From Streptomyces sp. NBC_00554 (GTDB lineage Bacteria > Actinomycetota > Actinomycetes > Streptomycetales > Streptomycetaceae): a stretch of DNA of 64,000 nucleotides. Positions 26,914 through 33,571 of the stretch are shown piece after piece. The DNA lies in contig NZ_CP107799.1 in assembly GCF_041431135.1 (NCBI RefSeq), forward strand, positions 930,001 through 994,000, read 5' to 3'. The notes beneath the pieces are model-generated. The model ran no database searches. It saw only the letters and a list, made by a program, of their open reading frames with translations, and was not told where the DNA came from. The position numbers and the translations under genes are program-made. Position 1 is the stretch's first letter; each line of letters begins with the position of its first letter.

Positions 26914-26933
26914 CTTTGCCTGATCAGGCAAAG
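26914..26933. promoter_or_regulatory. Perfect 20-bp palindrome upstream of lacI
   Basis: CTTTGCCTGATCAGGCAAAG reads identically on both strands and lies 16 bases before the LacI start codon. Perfect symmetry of this length and its position point to an operator, probably for autoregulation. It shares no obvious core with the CTAAC/GTTAG sites near 21.1 kb. Confidence 0.7.
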
Positions 26934-27295
26934 CCTACCCGCGGGAGATGTTGCTGAGCCCGCCGCCGCAGATCGAACGGGACACCGCGGTGGAACAGCC
27001 GCTGACCTCGGCACGCCGGGGTGCAGGTCGCCGAGCGACCGTGGACGTCCGACCGCCGTCCCTCGCGGCTGTCAGCACGCCTCGACGAGACTCGGCCTCG
27101 ACCACATGCTGACGCCGGACCGGCGGGCGCTCGACGTGCTGAGGGTTGAAGTGCGCACCGGAGACGGGACCGAGAAGGCGCTCGCGCCGTCGGGGTCTAC
27201 CGCCTGCGGCACGACGGCGGCTTCGCGCTTACAGATGGCCACACGTGAGAACGCAGCACTGTCCGTCATGGAACCTCTCAGGCTGGAACCCAAGG
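26934..27295. other. Intergenic region with possible decayed coding sequence
   Basis: No intact gene is supported over these 362 bases. On the plus strand around 27108-27245 a frame reads LTPDRRALDVLRVEVRTGDG; a shift by one base then gives VYRLRHDGGFALTDGH. Codon use is gene-like across the shift, so this may be a broken gene, but no family could be named. Confidence 0.35.
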
Positions 27296-28261
27296 TCAGC
27301 GCACCCTTCCCCGCGGTTTCAACGGCACCGGCGGGAGTTCAGGAGCAGGTAGTGGCCCACCGTCATACCCCACCACCTCACCGAACCGCGAACCCGTCAT
27401 CCAGTCCGAACGGGCCTGTGCGATATCTTCGTTGGACCGCCCGATGAAGTTCCACCACATGATCAGCTCCTCCTCGAAGGGCTCGCCGCCCAGGAGCATG
27501 AGGCCGGCGTCGGACTCGGCCCGCAGGGGGAGTTCGGTGCGGCCGCAGCCGAGGTAGAGCATCGAGCCCGGGAGCAGCGGTACGCCGTCGACGTGGGCCT
27601 CGCCCGACATGGACAGCACGGCGTACTCGAAGTCGGGCTCCAGGGGCAGGCGTACGTCGGTGCCGCTCGCCAGGGCGAGGTCGGCGCCGACGATCGGGGT
27701 GTACGTCGTGCCGGGCGAGGTCGTGCCGTCGACGGAGCCCAGGATGAGCGTGGCGCGGAGACCGGGAGCCGTGACGAGAGGCAGTTCCGCGTGGTGCTCG
27801 AAGCTCGGGTCGGTGTGGCGGTGGCTGTCCGGGAGGGCGACCCAGAGCTGCGCGCCGTGCAGGAGGCGGGCGTGGGACTTGGGGCTCTCCTCGGAGTGGC
27901 TGATGGCCCGGCCGGAGGTCATGAGGCCCAGTTCGCGCGGGTGGATGGTCTGCAGGCTGCCGGTGGAGTCGCGGTGCAGCACCTCGCCCTCGTGCAGCCA
28001 GCTGACGGTCTGCAGGCCCATGTGCGGGTGCGGCGGAACCTGCATGCCGGGCTCGTCGGCGATGTCGTCGGGCCCGTAGTGATCGACGAAGCACCACGCG
28101 CCGACCATGCGGCGGCCCAGGTTGGGCAGCAGGCGGCGGACTTCGGTGGACTCGCCGAGCTTCACCCGGCGGGGGCTGAGGAGTTCGCGCACCGGCTCGG
28201 CCACCACGAAACCGCGGCCACCGCACAGGGCGGGAACTGCCTCGCGATCAAGATTGCTCAT
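27296..28261 (-). CDS. Pirin family protein
   Basis: A 321-residue bicupin. The N-terminal cupin has VDHYGPDDIADEPGMQVPPH and the metal-binding pattern HPHMGLQTVSWLHEGEVLH, with the histidines and glutamate expected to hold iron, then GLMTSGRAISHSEES. The C-terminal part has the pirin C-domain ending with EELIMWWNFIGRS. Bacterial pirins can have quercetin 2,3-dioxygenase activity or modulate metabolic enzymes. Start at MSNLDREAV (28261), three codons inside the longest frame. It is divergent from the MarR pair by about 150 bases, so those regulators may control it. Confidence 0.9.
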   Translation of the reverse strand: MSNLDREAVPALCGGRGFVVAEPVRELLSPRRVKLGESTEVRRLLPNLGRRMVGAWCFVDHYGPDDIADEPGMQVPPHPHMGLQTVSWLHEGEVLHRDSTGSLQTIHPRELGLMTSGRAISHSEESPKSHARLLHGAQLWVALPDSHRHTDPSFEHHAELPLVTAPGLRATLILGSVDGTTSPGTTYTPIVGADLALASGTDVRLPLEPDFEYAVLSMSGEAHVDGVPLLPGSMLYLGCGRTELPLRAESDAGLMLLGGEPFEEELIMWWNFIGRSNEDIAQARSDWMTGSRFGEVVGYDGGPLPAPELPPVPLKPRGRVR

Positions 28262-28399
28262 GGCCCACAACCTAGCCCTGCGGGGTACCCGCCGTCAGTC
28301 CATCGACCCGCCCATTGAGGGGCACTTGGCGCAGAACCGGCGGAGGGCCTAGGACCCGGGTCTCAGGCGCGTACGCCGTTGGTCTGACCAGATTCAAAA

Positions 28400-28426
28400 A
28401 TAGTAGCCATGGATATAGTAGCCATG
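28400..28426 (+). repeat. Direct duplication covering two possible start codons
   Basis: ATAGTAGCCATG occurs at 28400-28411 and again at 28415-28426. The 15-base periodicity keeps both ATGs (28409 and 28424) in the same frame of the MarR gene. A short inverted repeat GGTC-T-GACC lies upstream at 28381-28389. The duplication could be an operator repeat, a slippage event or both. Confidence 0.7.
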
Positions 28427-29023
28427 TACCGTTTCCCGCATGAGTTCGATCAAGTCGGTGACCTGGTGAGTTCGGTGCCCGGGAACGCGACGCCCGGTTT
28501 CCTCGTCTGGCGGCTGTCGATGAAGTGGCGGGTCGCCGTCGACCGGGCGCTCGCACCATTGGGCCTGACCCACGCGCAGTACTCGCTGGTGGCATCGCTC
28601 TACGGCATGCACCGGGCCGGCCACCGGCCGAGCCAGCGCGCGCTCGCCGACCACACCGGCCTCGAGCCGCTCTACGTCTCGAAGCTGGCCCGCGCCCTGG
28701 AGGCGGCCGGAACCGTCGACCGGACGCGGGATCCTGCCGACCCCCGCGCGGTCCGGCTGTCCCTCACGAAGGAGGGGCGCGAAGTCACCCGCCGCGCGAT
28801 CGGAGTGGTCCACGACCTTCTGGACCAGCTCCTGGAACCACTCGGCGGACTCGACGGCGAGCGCACGAAGGTGCTCAGCCGCGAGTTGGCGACCCTGCTC
28901 GACGTACCACTCGATCCACGTTCCGAGACCGAGAAAGCACGACCTGAGAAAGCACGACCCGAGAACGAACATCCCAAGGACGAACACCCCACGGACGAAC
29001 CTTCCGAGAAGGAGCAGTCATGA
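28409..29023 (+). CDS. MarR family transcriptional regulator with repetitive charged tail
   Basis: A 204-residue protein (199 from the second ATG at 28424). The winged helix region includes LTHAQYSLVASLYGM, then RALADHTGLEPLYVSKLARA near residues 76-95 and the wing RTRDPADPRAVRLSLTKEG. After about residue 170 comes a low-complexity Glu/Lys/Pro tail with repeats (EKARPEKARPE, then EHPKDEHPTDEP), longer than in normal MarR proteins. The stop overlaps the next MarR gene (ATGA). No ribosome-binding site is clear at either ATG, so initiation on a very short leader is possible. The likely target is the divergent pirin promoter or its own. Confidence 0.85.
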   Translation: MDIVAMYRFPHEFDQVGDLVSSVPGNATPGFLVWRLSMKWRVAVDRALAPLGLTHAQYSLVASLYGMHRAGHRPSQRALADHTGLEPLYVSKLARALEAAGTVDRTRDPADPRAVRLSLTKEGREVTRRAIGVVHDLLDQLLEPLGGLDGERTKVLSRELATLLDVPLDPRSETEKARPEKARPENEHPKDEHPTDEPSEKEQS

Positions 29024-29457
29024 CCACCGCCACTCCCCTTGTCAACGGCCAGACCATAGGCCTTGCCCACTACGCGAGCCGTGCCCTCCTGGAGATCGTG
29101 CTCGCCCGCAGCGGAACCACGTTCAACCAGTCGGTGGCCCTTCGGGCCGTCTCGGACAACGGCGGCACGGTCGAGCGAGCGTGGCTCGTGAGCCGCCTGA
29201 CCGGCACACTGAAGATCGACGAGTCGGCCGCTCACGAAACGGTCTCCGAGATGACCGACGCGAAGCTGCTGGAGCCCGCGGCCGGGCGGGTGTCACTCAC
29301 GGACAGCGGCAAGGAGCTGTTCGAGGGGATCCGCGTCGGCGGCAACGCGATCGCGGCCCGGCTGTACGCGGGCATTACGGCCGAGGATCTGGCTATCGCG
29401 GGTCGCGTACTGACTCTGGTCACCGAGCGGGCAAACACGGAGCTGGCCGACGCGTAG
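29020..29457 (+). CDS. Small MarR-like winged-helix protein
   Basis: A 145-residue protein starting ATG with a four-base overlap to the first MarR gene. The predicted winged-helix core includes ALRAVSDNGGTVERAWLVSR, TGTLKIDESAAHETVSEMTD and GRVSLTDSGKELF. It lacks the charged tail of its neighbour. The coupling suggests fixed stoichiometry and perhaps a heterodimer; that is inference. Its stop codon TAG is the first part of a 22-base tandem duplication. Confidence 0.78.
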   Translation: MTTATPLVNGQTIGLAHYASRALLEIVLARSGTTFNQSVALRAVSDNGGTVERAWLVSRLTGTLKIDESAAHETVSEMTDAKLLEPAAGRVSLTDSGKELFEGIRVGGNAIAARLYAGITAEDLAIAGRVLTLVTERANTELADA

Positions 29458-29498
29458 CCCCAGGACTGAGGTCCCGTAGCCCCAGGGCCGAGGTCGTG
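29455..29498 (+). repeat. 22-bp tandem duplication at the MarR-like stop codon
   Basis: TAGCCCCAGGACTGAGGTCC begins unit one at 29455 (the stop codon) and TAGCCCCAGGGCCGAGGTCG begins unit two at 29477. The units are 22 bases and about 80% identical, so the stop context is duplicated downstream. Confidence 0.7.
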
Positions 29499-29546
29499 GA
29501 ATATTCAATCATTGCCCGCCGTTGAGGCCGTCGAAGGAGGTCAGCA

Positions 29547-29894
29547 GTGAACACGACTTACTACGACCACGGGACGGCCGCGGAGCGCTGGGAGCGGGCG
29601 CGGATGTTCTTCGACGCCAAGGACTACGCCGCTGCGGCGCGGGTTCTGGGTGGCCTGGTCGAGGAGGTGCCGGAGCAGGTCGGACCCCGGCTGCTGTTGG
29701 CCCGCTCGTACTACCACTCGGCTCAACTTCAGCGCGCCGAGGCGGAGTTGCGCGTTCTCGTGGAGCTCGACCCGGTCGAGCACTACGCCCGGCTGATGCT
29801 GGGGCGCACGCTTCAGCGGCAGGGGCGGTCCGCCGAGGCGGAGCCGCACCTGAGGATCGCCTCGGCGCTCGCGGGCGATTTCTCGCAGGTGTAG
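29547..29894 (+). CDS. Small tetratricopeptide-repeat protein
   Basis: A 115-residue soluble helical protein with about three TPR-like helix pairs: AERWERARMFFDAKDYAAAA, ARSYYHSAQLQRAEAELRVL and ARLMLGRTLQRQGRSAEAEP. It should act as a protein-protein scaffold; no enzyme motif is present. The GTG at 29547 has AAGGAGG six bases upstream, a strong ribosome-binding site. A strong hairpin follows 11 bases after the stop. Homologues of this size are common single genes in Streptomyces, and no partner can be named from the neighbours. Confidence 0.85.
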   Translation: MNTTYYDHGTAAERWERARMFFDAKDYAAAARVLGGLVEEVPEQVGPRLLLARSYYHSAQLQRAEAELRVLVELDPVEHYARLMLGRTLQRQGRSAEAEPHLRIASALAGDFSQV

Positions 29895-29905
29895 CAGACC
29901 CTGCG

Positions 29906-29939
29906 GAGAAGGCCGGTCACCACGGTGACCGGCCTTCTC
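29906..29939. terminator. Rho-independent-type hairpin after the TPR gene
   Basis: GAGAAGGCCGGTCACC and its exact complement form a 16-base stem with two bases between the arms (29906-29939); TGC/GCA pairing can extend it past a single-base bulge. No long T tract follows, as is usual in Streptomyces. Confidence 0.85.
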
Positions 29940-30196
29940 GCATGCCCCTGCGGCGAGTTCGGCCATGGGACTGGTGGACTCGCATGTTGAGGTGTCGCGT
30001 ATTCAATGTCTGCGGAGGAGTTCAGCCACTCAGCGTGTGCTTCGCAGCTCTGATGCGGCTGCGATGTGGCGACTTGAGAAAGGGGTGCGCGCCCACACCG
30101 TCCGCCCAGCCCGCCTTGCTGTCAGCACTCTGTGTCATGATGCGGACGCGTCACAGGGGAGTGGGCTGCGGTCCACTGATTGCCAGGGGGTTGGGG
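29940..30196. other. Intergenic region
   Basis: No gene is supported. The segment at about 29971-30005 (CTGGTGGACTCGCATGTTGA onward) is about 80-85% similar to 32194-32228 just beyond the IS element, giving a degenerate direct repeat around the membrane protein gene and the IS. Confidence 0.5.
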
Positions 30197-31297
30197 ATGG
30201 GCGCGGGTAGGGAGCCGGACGGCTCGTCCAGGTCCGACGAGGAGTGGGAGCGGTTTCTGCGCGAGTCGGTGGCTGGTGTCGCCGACTCGCCCAAGGAGCC
30301 GTCGGCGCGGGCCCGCGACGTGACGGAGCGGCTGCGCGCGGAGCCAGGCCGCGGCCTGGAGGGCTGGCGCAGCTACACGCCCGCGCGGCCCAAGCGGCGC
30401 ACGGGCTGGTACGTGGTCGGACTCCTGGCCTCGCTGGCGCTGCTCGCGGTGGCGCTCGCGCCGGGGCGGACAGTGAACCTGTTCGCCGGCGACGACCCTG
30501 ACTCCCCGCCGCTGGCGGCTGAGACCGCCCGCCCGACCCAGGCACCCTCGGCGGAGGCGGCCCAACGCCCCACCATGGACGAGCCGTTCCGCGGTTCGCC
30601 GGCGGCGAGCTGGGCGAGCGGAGCGGCGGGGATCACCGTGCCGAAAGCCAGGGCGGTCGGCTGGATGAGCGCGGCCGAGGTCGAGCGGGCCCTCGCCCGC
30701 AGCCGGGAATTCCTTGTCGCGTCCGGCCTGGACCGCGGGGTGCTGCAGGGCGAGCGCCCCGAGAAGGCGATTGCACTGATCAACCCGTACCAGACGGACG
30801 TCCAAGACCTCCTGAAAACCGCTTTCCGAACCCCGAGCGAGAAGAACGACCCCCTCCTCCTCTTCAGCCGCTTCCAGCCCTCCCGCACCCAGCTGGTCGG
30901 CGACGTCGTGAAGACCCGGGGCCGGCTCACCTACCGGGAGGGCGAGCGCGGCGCGCTCCAGGTGACCGCCGACGTCACCTTCGTCTACCCGGTCACCCGC
31001 GCGGACGCGGGCGGCGACGACGAGATCGTGCGCACGATCGTCCGGCGCGAGCTGGTCCTGAGCTGGGACGACCCTGACAAGGTGATCACCGAGCCGGGCA
31101 CGTTCTCGATCGTCTCGTACAAATACGACATGACCAACGGCGGCTGCGACGCCCCCACGGGCTACTTCACCCCGCCCTTCGGCACGGACAGCCGGGCGGA
31201 CGAGGGCGGCACGGAGGTCGACCCGTACGACCGCAGCGTGCCGGTCGGGCGGGGCGAGTCCTCTGGGGACGAGTGCGGGAGGGCGACGCGGTCCTAG
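30197..31297 (+). CDS. Single-pass membrane protein of unknown function
   Basis: A 366-residue protein with an acidic cytoplasmic N-terminus, one hydrophobic helix near residues 70-88 (GWYVVGLLASLALLAVALAP), a Pro/Ala-rich linker and a folded extracytoplasmic domain of about 230 residues (MSAAEVERALARSREFLVAS, then VTADVTFVYPVTRAD). No enzyme motif is seen. Similar proteins are widespread in Streptomyces with no assigned role. The ATG at 30197 follows a G-rich ribosome-binding site; the open frame upstream is not coding in style. The TA of the stop codon is the target of the IS5 element; without the IS the codon would read TAA, so the protein is unchanged. Confidence 0.75.
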   Translation: MGAGREPDGSSRSDEEWERFLRESVAGVADSPKEPSARARDVTERLRAEPGRGLEGWRSYTPARPKRRTGWYVVGLLASLALLAVALAPGRTVNLFAGDDPDSPPLAAETARPTQAPSAEAAQRPTMDEPFRGSPAASWASGAAGITVPKARAVGWMSAAEVERALARSREFLVASGLDRGVLQGERPEKAIALINPYQTDVQDLLKTAFRTPSEKNDPLLLFSRFQPSRTQLVGDVVKTRGRLTYREGERGALQVTADVTFVYPVTRADAGGDDEIVRTIVRRELVLSWDDPDKVITEPGTFSIVSYKYDMTNGGCDAPTGYFTPPFGTDSRADEGGTEVDPYDRSVPVGRGESSGDECGRATRS

Positions 31298-32183
31298 GTC
31301 GTGTCCGCAAAGTGGGTTGGTCGTTGGTCTGTTCGTGGTGCGTCGTCATGAGTTGACTGATGAGTCGTGGGCGGTGATCGGGCCGTTGCTCGCTCCGCCG
31401 CGGATGGGCCGTCCGGTGCGGGACCGCCGTCAGGTGGTCAACGGCATCCTGTGGAAGCTGTCGACCGGGGCGGCCTGGCGGGACCTGCCCGAACGGTACG
31501 GGCCGTGGAAAACGGTCTACGAACGCTTCCGCCGCTGGTCCGCCGACGGCACATGGGACCGGCTGCTGGCTCACGTCCAGCAGCATTCCGACGCCGTCGG
31601 CGCGGTCGACTGGACGATCGTGTGCCTGGACTCCACGACCGTGCGGGCCCACCAGCACGCCGCCGGGGCCCGAAAAGGGGGCCGTGGCCGGGCGAGGCGA
31701 TCGGCCGTTCCCGCGGCGGACTGACCACGAAGATCCACCTGGCCTGCGACGGCCGGGGCCGGCCGCTGGCCTTCACCCTCACCGGCGGGAACGTCAACGA
31801 CTGCACCCAGTTCGAAGCAGTGATGGCCCGGATCCGGGTGCCGGGATGCGGGCCGGGGCGACCCCGGACCCGGCCCGAGCGGGTCGCCGCCGACAAGGGC
31901 TACTCGTCCACGAAGATCCGCACCTACCTGCGCCGACGCGGGATCAAGGCAGCGATCCCGGAACGCATCGACCAGATCAACGGCCGCATCCGCCGCGGCG
32001 AGAGCCGCTGCCGCCTCGACCGCGCGGCCTACCGGCGCCGCAACCTCGTCGAACGCTGCTTCAACAAGCTCAAGCACAACAAAGCCCTCGCCACCCGCTA
32101 CGACAAACGCGCCCGCCACTACCAAGCCCTGGTCACCATCGCCTGCCTACGACTCTGGCTCCCCTGACATTGCGGACACGACC
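31297..32183 (+). mobile_element. IS5-family insertion sequence (887 bp)
   Basis: The terminal inverted repeats are GGTCGTGTCCGCAA(A/T)GT, from 31297 inward and in complement from 32183. TA occurs on both sides (31295-31296 and 32184-32185), consistent with a TA target duplication. The single transposase is split into two frames. The organisation (two overlapping frames, -1 shift, DDE residues) fits the IS427 subgroup of IS5. The near-perfect ends and intact frames suggest a recent, possibly active copy. Confidence 0.92.
31335..32167 (+). CDS. IS5-family transposase, made by -1 programmed frameshifting
   Basis: Frame A runs 31335-31724 (first GTG after the left end) and carries the N-terminal domain (RRHELTDESWAVIGPLLAPP) and the first catalytic aspartate (VCLDSTTVRAH). 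Frame B, reached by slipping back one base at the AAAAGGGGG run (31673-31681), continues GEAIGRSRGGLTTKIHLACD, has the second aspartate in AADKGYSS and the glutamate in NLVERCFNKLKH, and ends at 32167. Together this gives about 277 residues, normal for the group. Without the shift frame A makes a short product. The coordinates span the fused product. Confidence 0.88.
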
Positions 32184-32460
32184 TAAGGCCTGTCTGGTGG
32201 CTCGCATCTTGAGGCGTCGCATGTTCCTCGTTGAGTTCGGTCCTGATGTCACCGTGTGTGGTCGCCGCGGGCGTATCGGTTCCAGGTTCCTCCAGCCTCG
32301 GTGACCAAGGGATCGCGGAGGTCGTGCCGCGCTGTGGCGGGACGCCGATCCGGTTGTGCGGCTGCCGGGCGCCGTCATCGAGGAGGGCCGGGACCTGTCC
32401 TCGATGACGGCATCACGGCCGACGCCGCCTACCGGCTGTTGCCGGCCCGACGGCCCGGCC
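32184..32460. other. Region between the IS element and the dienelactone-hydrolase-like gene
   Basis: No intact gene is seen in these 277 bases. It starts with the degenerate direct repeat shared with 29971-30005 and contains one strong hairpin (32371-32411). Confidence 0.5.
32371..32411. terminator. Hairpin downstream of the dienelactone-hydrolase-like gene
   Basis: GCCGTCATCGAGGA at 32371-32384 pairs perfectly with TCCTCGATGACGGC at 32398-32411 across a 13-base loop. It lies 50 bases past the stop of the minus-strand gene at 32461. Confidence 0.65.
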
Positions 32461-33186
32461 TCACTTCAGGTGTCGGTCCAGGAACCGGCACCCGTCCTCC
32501 AGCTCGAACCACGGGGTGCCGGTGTGCCCTCCCAGATTTGCGTGCAGCGTCTTCTCCTTGCTGCCGAAGGCGTTGAACAGGTCCAGGGCCCGTTGCCTGG
32601 GGTTCCCTTCGTCGTCCCACTGCAGCAGGAACAGCAGCGGAAGGGTGACCTGCCGGGCCTCCTCACGCTGGGCACGGGGCACGTACCCCCCGGCGAAGAA
32701 GCCTGCGGCCGCGATGCGCGGCTCGACCACCGCAAGGCGGATGCCGAGGGCGGTCCACCCCCCGGAGTACCCGACCGGGCCGCCGATCTCGGGCAGCTCA
32801 AGGAGGGCGTCCAGAGTGGTCTGCCATTCCGGGACCGCGTTTTCGACCAGCGGGCCGATGAACGACTCGAAGATCTCGTCGACCGGCTCGCCGGCCTGCA
32901 TCGCCCGCCGGAGGTCGGCACGGGCCTGCTCGTCGGCGGCGGAACGGGGACGGTCACCGCACCCGGCGGCGTCGATGGTCGCCACCGCGTAGCCGCGCGC
33001 CGCGGTGTACCGGGCCCGGGCCACCAGCCGGGGATCCGCCTTGGGCAGGCCGTTGTTGTGGGACATCAGGATCAGCGGGGCCGGTGCGGCGGATTCAGGT
33101 GTCCACAGGGTGCCAGGGGTCTCGCCGAGGGTGAATTCGCGTTCGAGGACGCCGTCGTCGAGGCGTTGTTCGGAAGTGAATTGCAT
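32461..33186 (-). CDS. Dienelactone-hydrolase-like alpha/beta hydrolase
   Basis: A 241-residue alpha/beta hydrolase. The oxyanion-side motif is LILMSHNNGLPK, the probable nucleophile is in GYSGGWTALG near residue 155, and a C-terminal histidine is in NLGGHTGTPWFE near residue 222. The usual DLH cysteine nucleophile is replaced by Ser in this frame, as in many DLH-like esterases. The ATG at 33186 (MQFTSEQRLDDG) is chosen because the frame before it crosses a separate small ORF and promoter-like DNA. The substrate is unknown; no aromatic pathway gene is adjacent. Confidence 0.82.
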   Translation of the reverse strand: MQFTSEQRLDDGVLEREFTLGETPGTLWTPESAAPAPLILMSHNNGLPKADPRLVARARYTAARGYAVATIDAAGCGDRPRSAADEQARADLRRAMQAGEPVDEIFESFIGPLVENAVPEWQTTLDALLELPEIGGPVGYSGGWTALGIRLAVVEPRIAAAGFFAGGYVPRAQREEARQVTLPLLFLLQWDDEGNPRQRALDLFNAFGSKEKTLHANLGGHTGTPWFELEDGCRFLDRHLK

Positions 33187-33230
33187 GGTCGTGCCTTTCG
33201 GGAGGGCGCAGAGCGGCGCTCCCGGACGAC

Positions 33231-33284
33231 CTATCGCCCGACCGTGACCCCGGAGGAGAGCACCCATGTCGATACTGTGTTCAC
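33231..33284 (-). CDS. Candidate 17-codon upstream ORF
   Basis: On the minus strand a GTG at 33284 has a full GGAGG at 33297-33293 with 8-base spacing. It opens a 17-residue frame, VNTVSTWVLSSGVTVGR, that stops at 33231, 44 bases before the hydrolase start. The Shine-Dalgarno is better than that of the hydrolase gene itself, so a leader peptide is possible. No known leader motif is recognised. Confidence 0.35.
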   Translation of the reverse strand: MNTVSTWVLSSGVTVGR

Positions 33285-33457
33285 GGGTACCACCTCCTCG
33301 TTCTCTCGCACGGCCTCCGGAAAAGTAGCAGTGGTCGCCGTGGTCCGCCAACGGGTTTTTGCGGAGGCTCCGTGGACCGTTGCCACGGAGCCACTCGCCT
33401 GCGGGGCGCGGCGCGGCGCTGCGCTGCGGGGCAACCTGCCGGTGGGGGTTGGGGGTT

Positions 33458-33476
33458 GGGGCGGTTTTTTCGCCCC
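33458..33476. terminator. Hairpin GGGGCG-loop-CGCCCC with T tract
   Basis: GGGGCG and CGCCCC flank a loop of G plus six T (33458-33476). It lies past the 3' end of the minus-strand PepSY gene, adjacent to the palindromic element, and may terminate its transcript. Confidence 0.5.
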
Positions 33477-33571
33477 CTCCGCCCCTACCCTTCCCGTACC
33501 TGGGGGCTGCGCCCCCAGACCCCCGCTGTCGGCCTGAACGGCCTCGTCCTCAAACGCCGGACGGGCTGAAA
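33471..33571 (-). repeat. Dispersed intergenic palindromic element, copy 2
   Basis: Read on the minus strand this matches 10452-10555 at roughly 80-85%: AGCCCGTCCGGCGTTTGAGG, a short variable part, then GGGGGCGCAGCCCCCAGG and a G-rich tail. It starts inside the PepSY gene and supplies that gene's last codons and stop. Confidence 0.8.

Larger units (their letters stand above)
33187..33549. other. Upstream region of the hydrolase gene and repeat-rich spacer
   Basis: Apart from the small upstream ORF, these 363 bases hold no gene. The part from 33400 on is extremely G/C-skewed with short runs such as GGGGGTTGGGGGTTGGGG, then a hairpin and the dispersed palindromic element. Confidence 0.55.

Noticed and set aside
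30197..31297. Membrane protein gene as truncated by the IS element
   Set aside because: Removing the IS with one TA copy gives TCC-TAA, so the native stop is at the same codon and the gene is complete.
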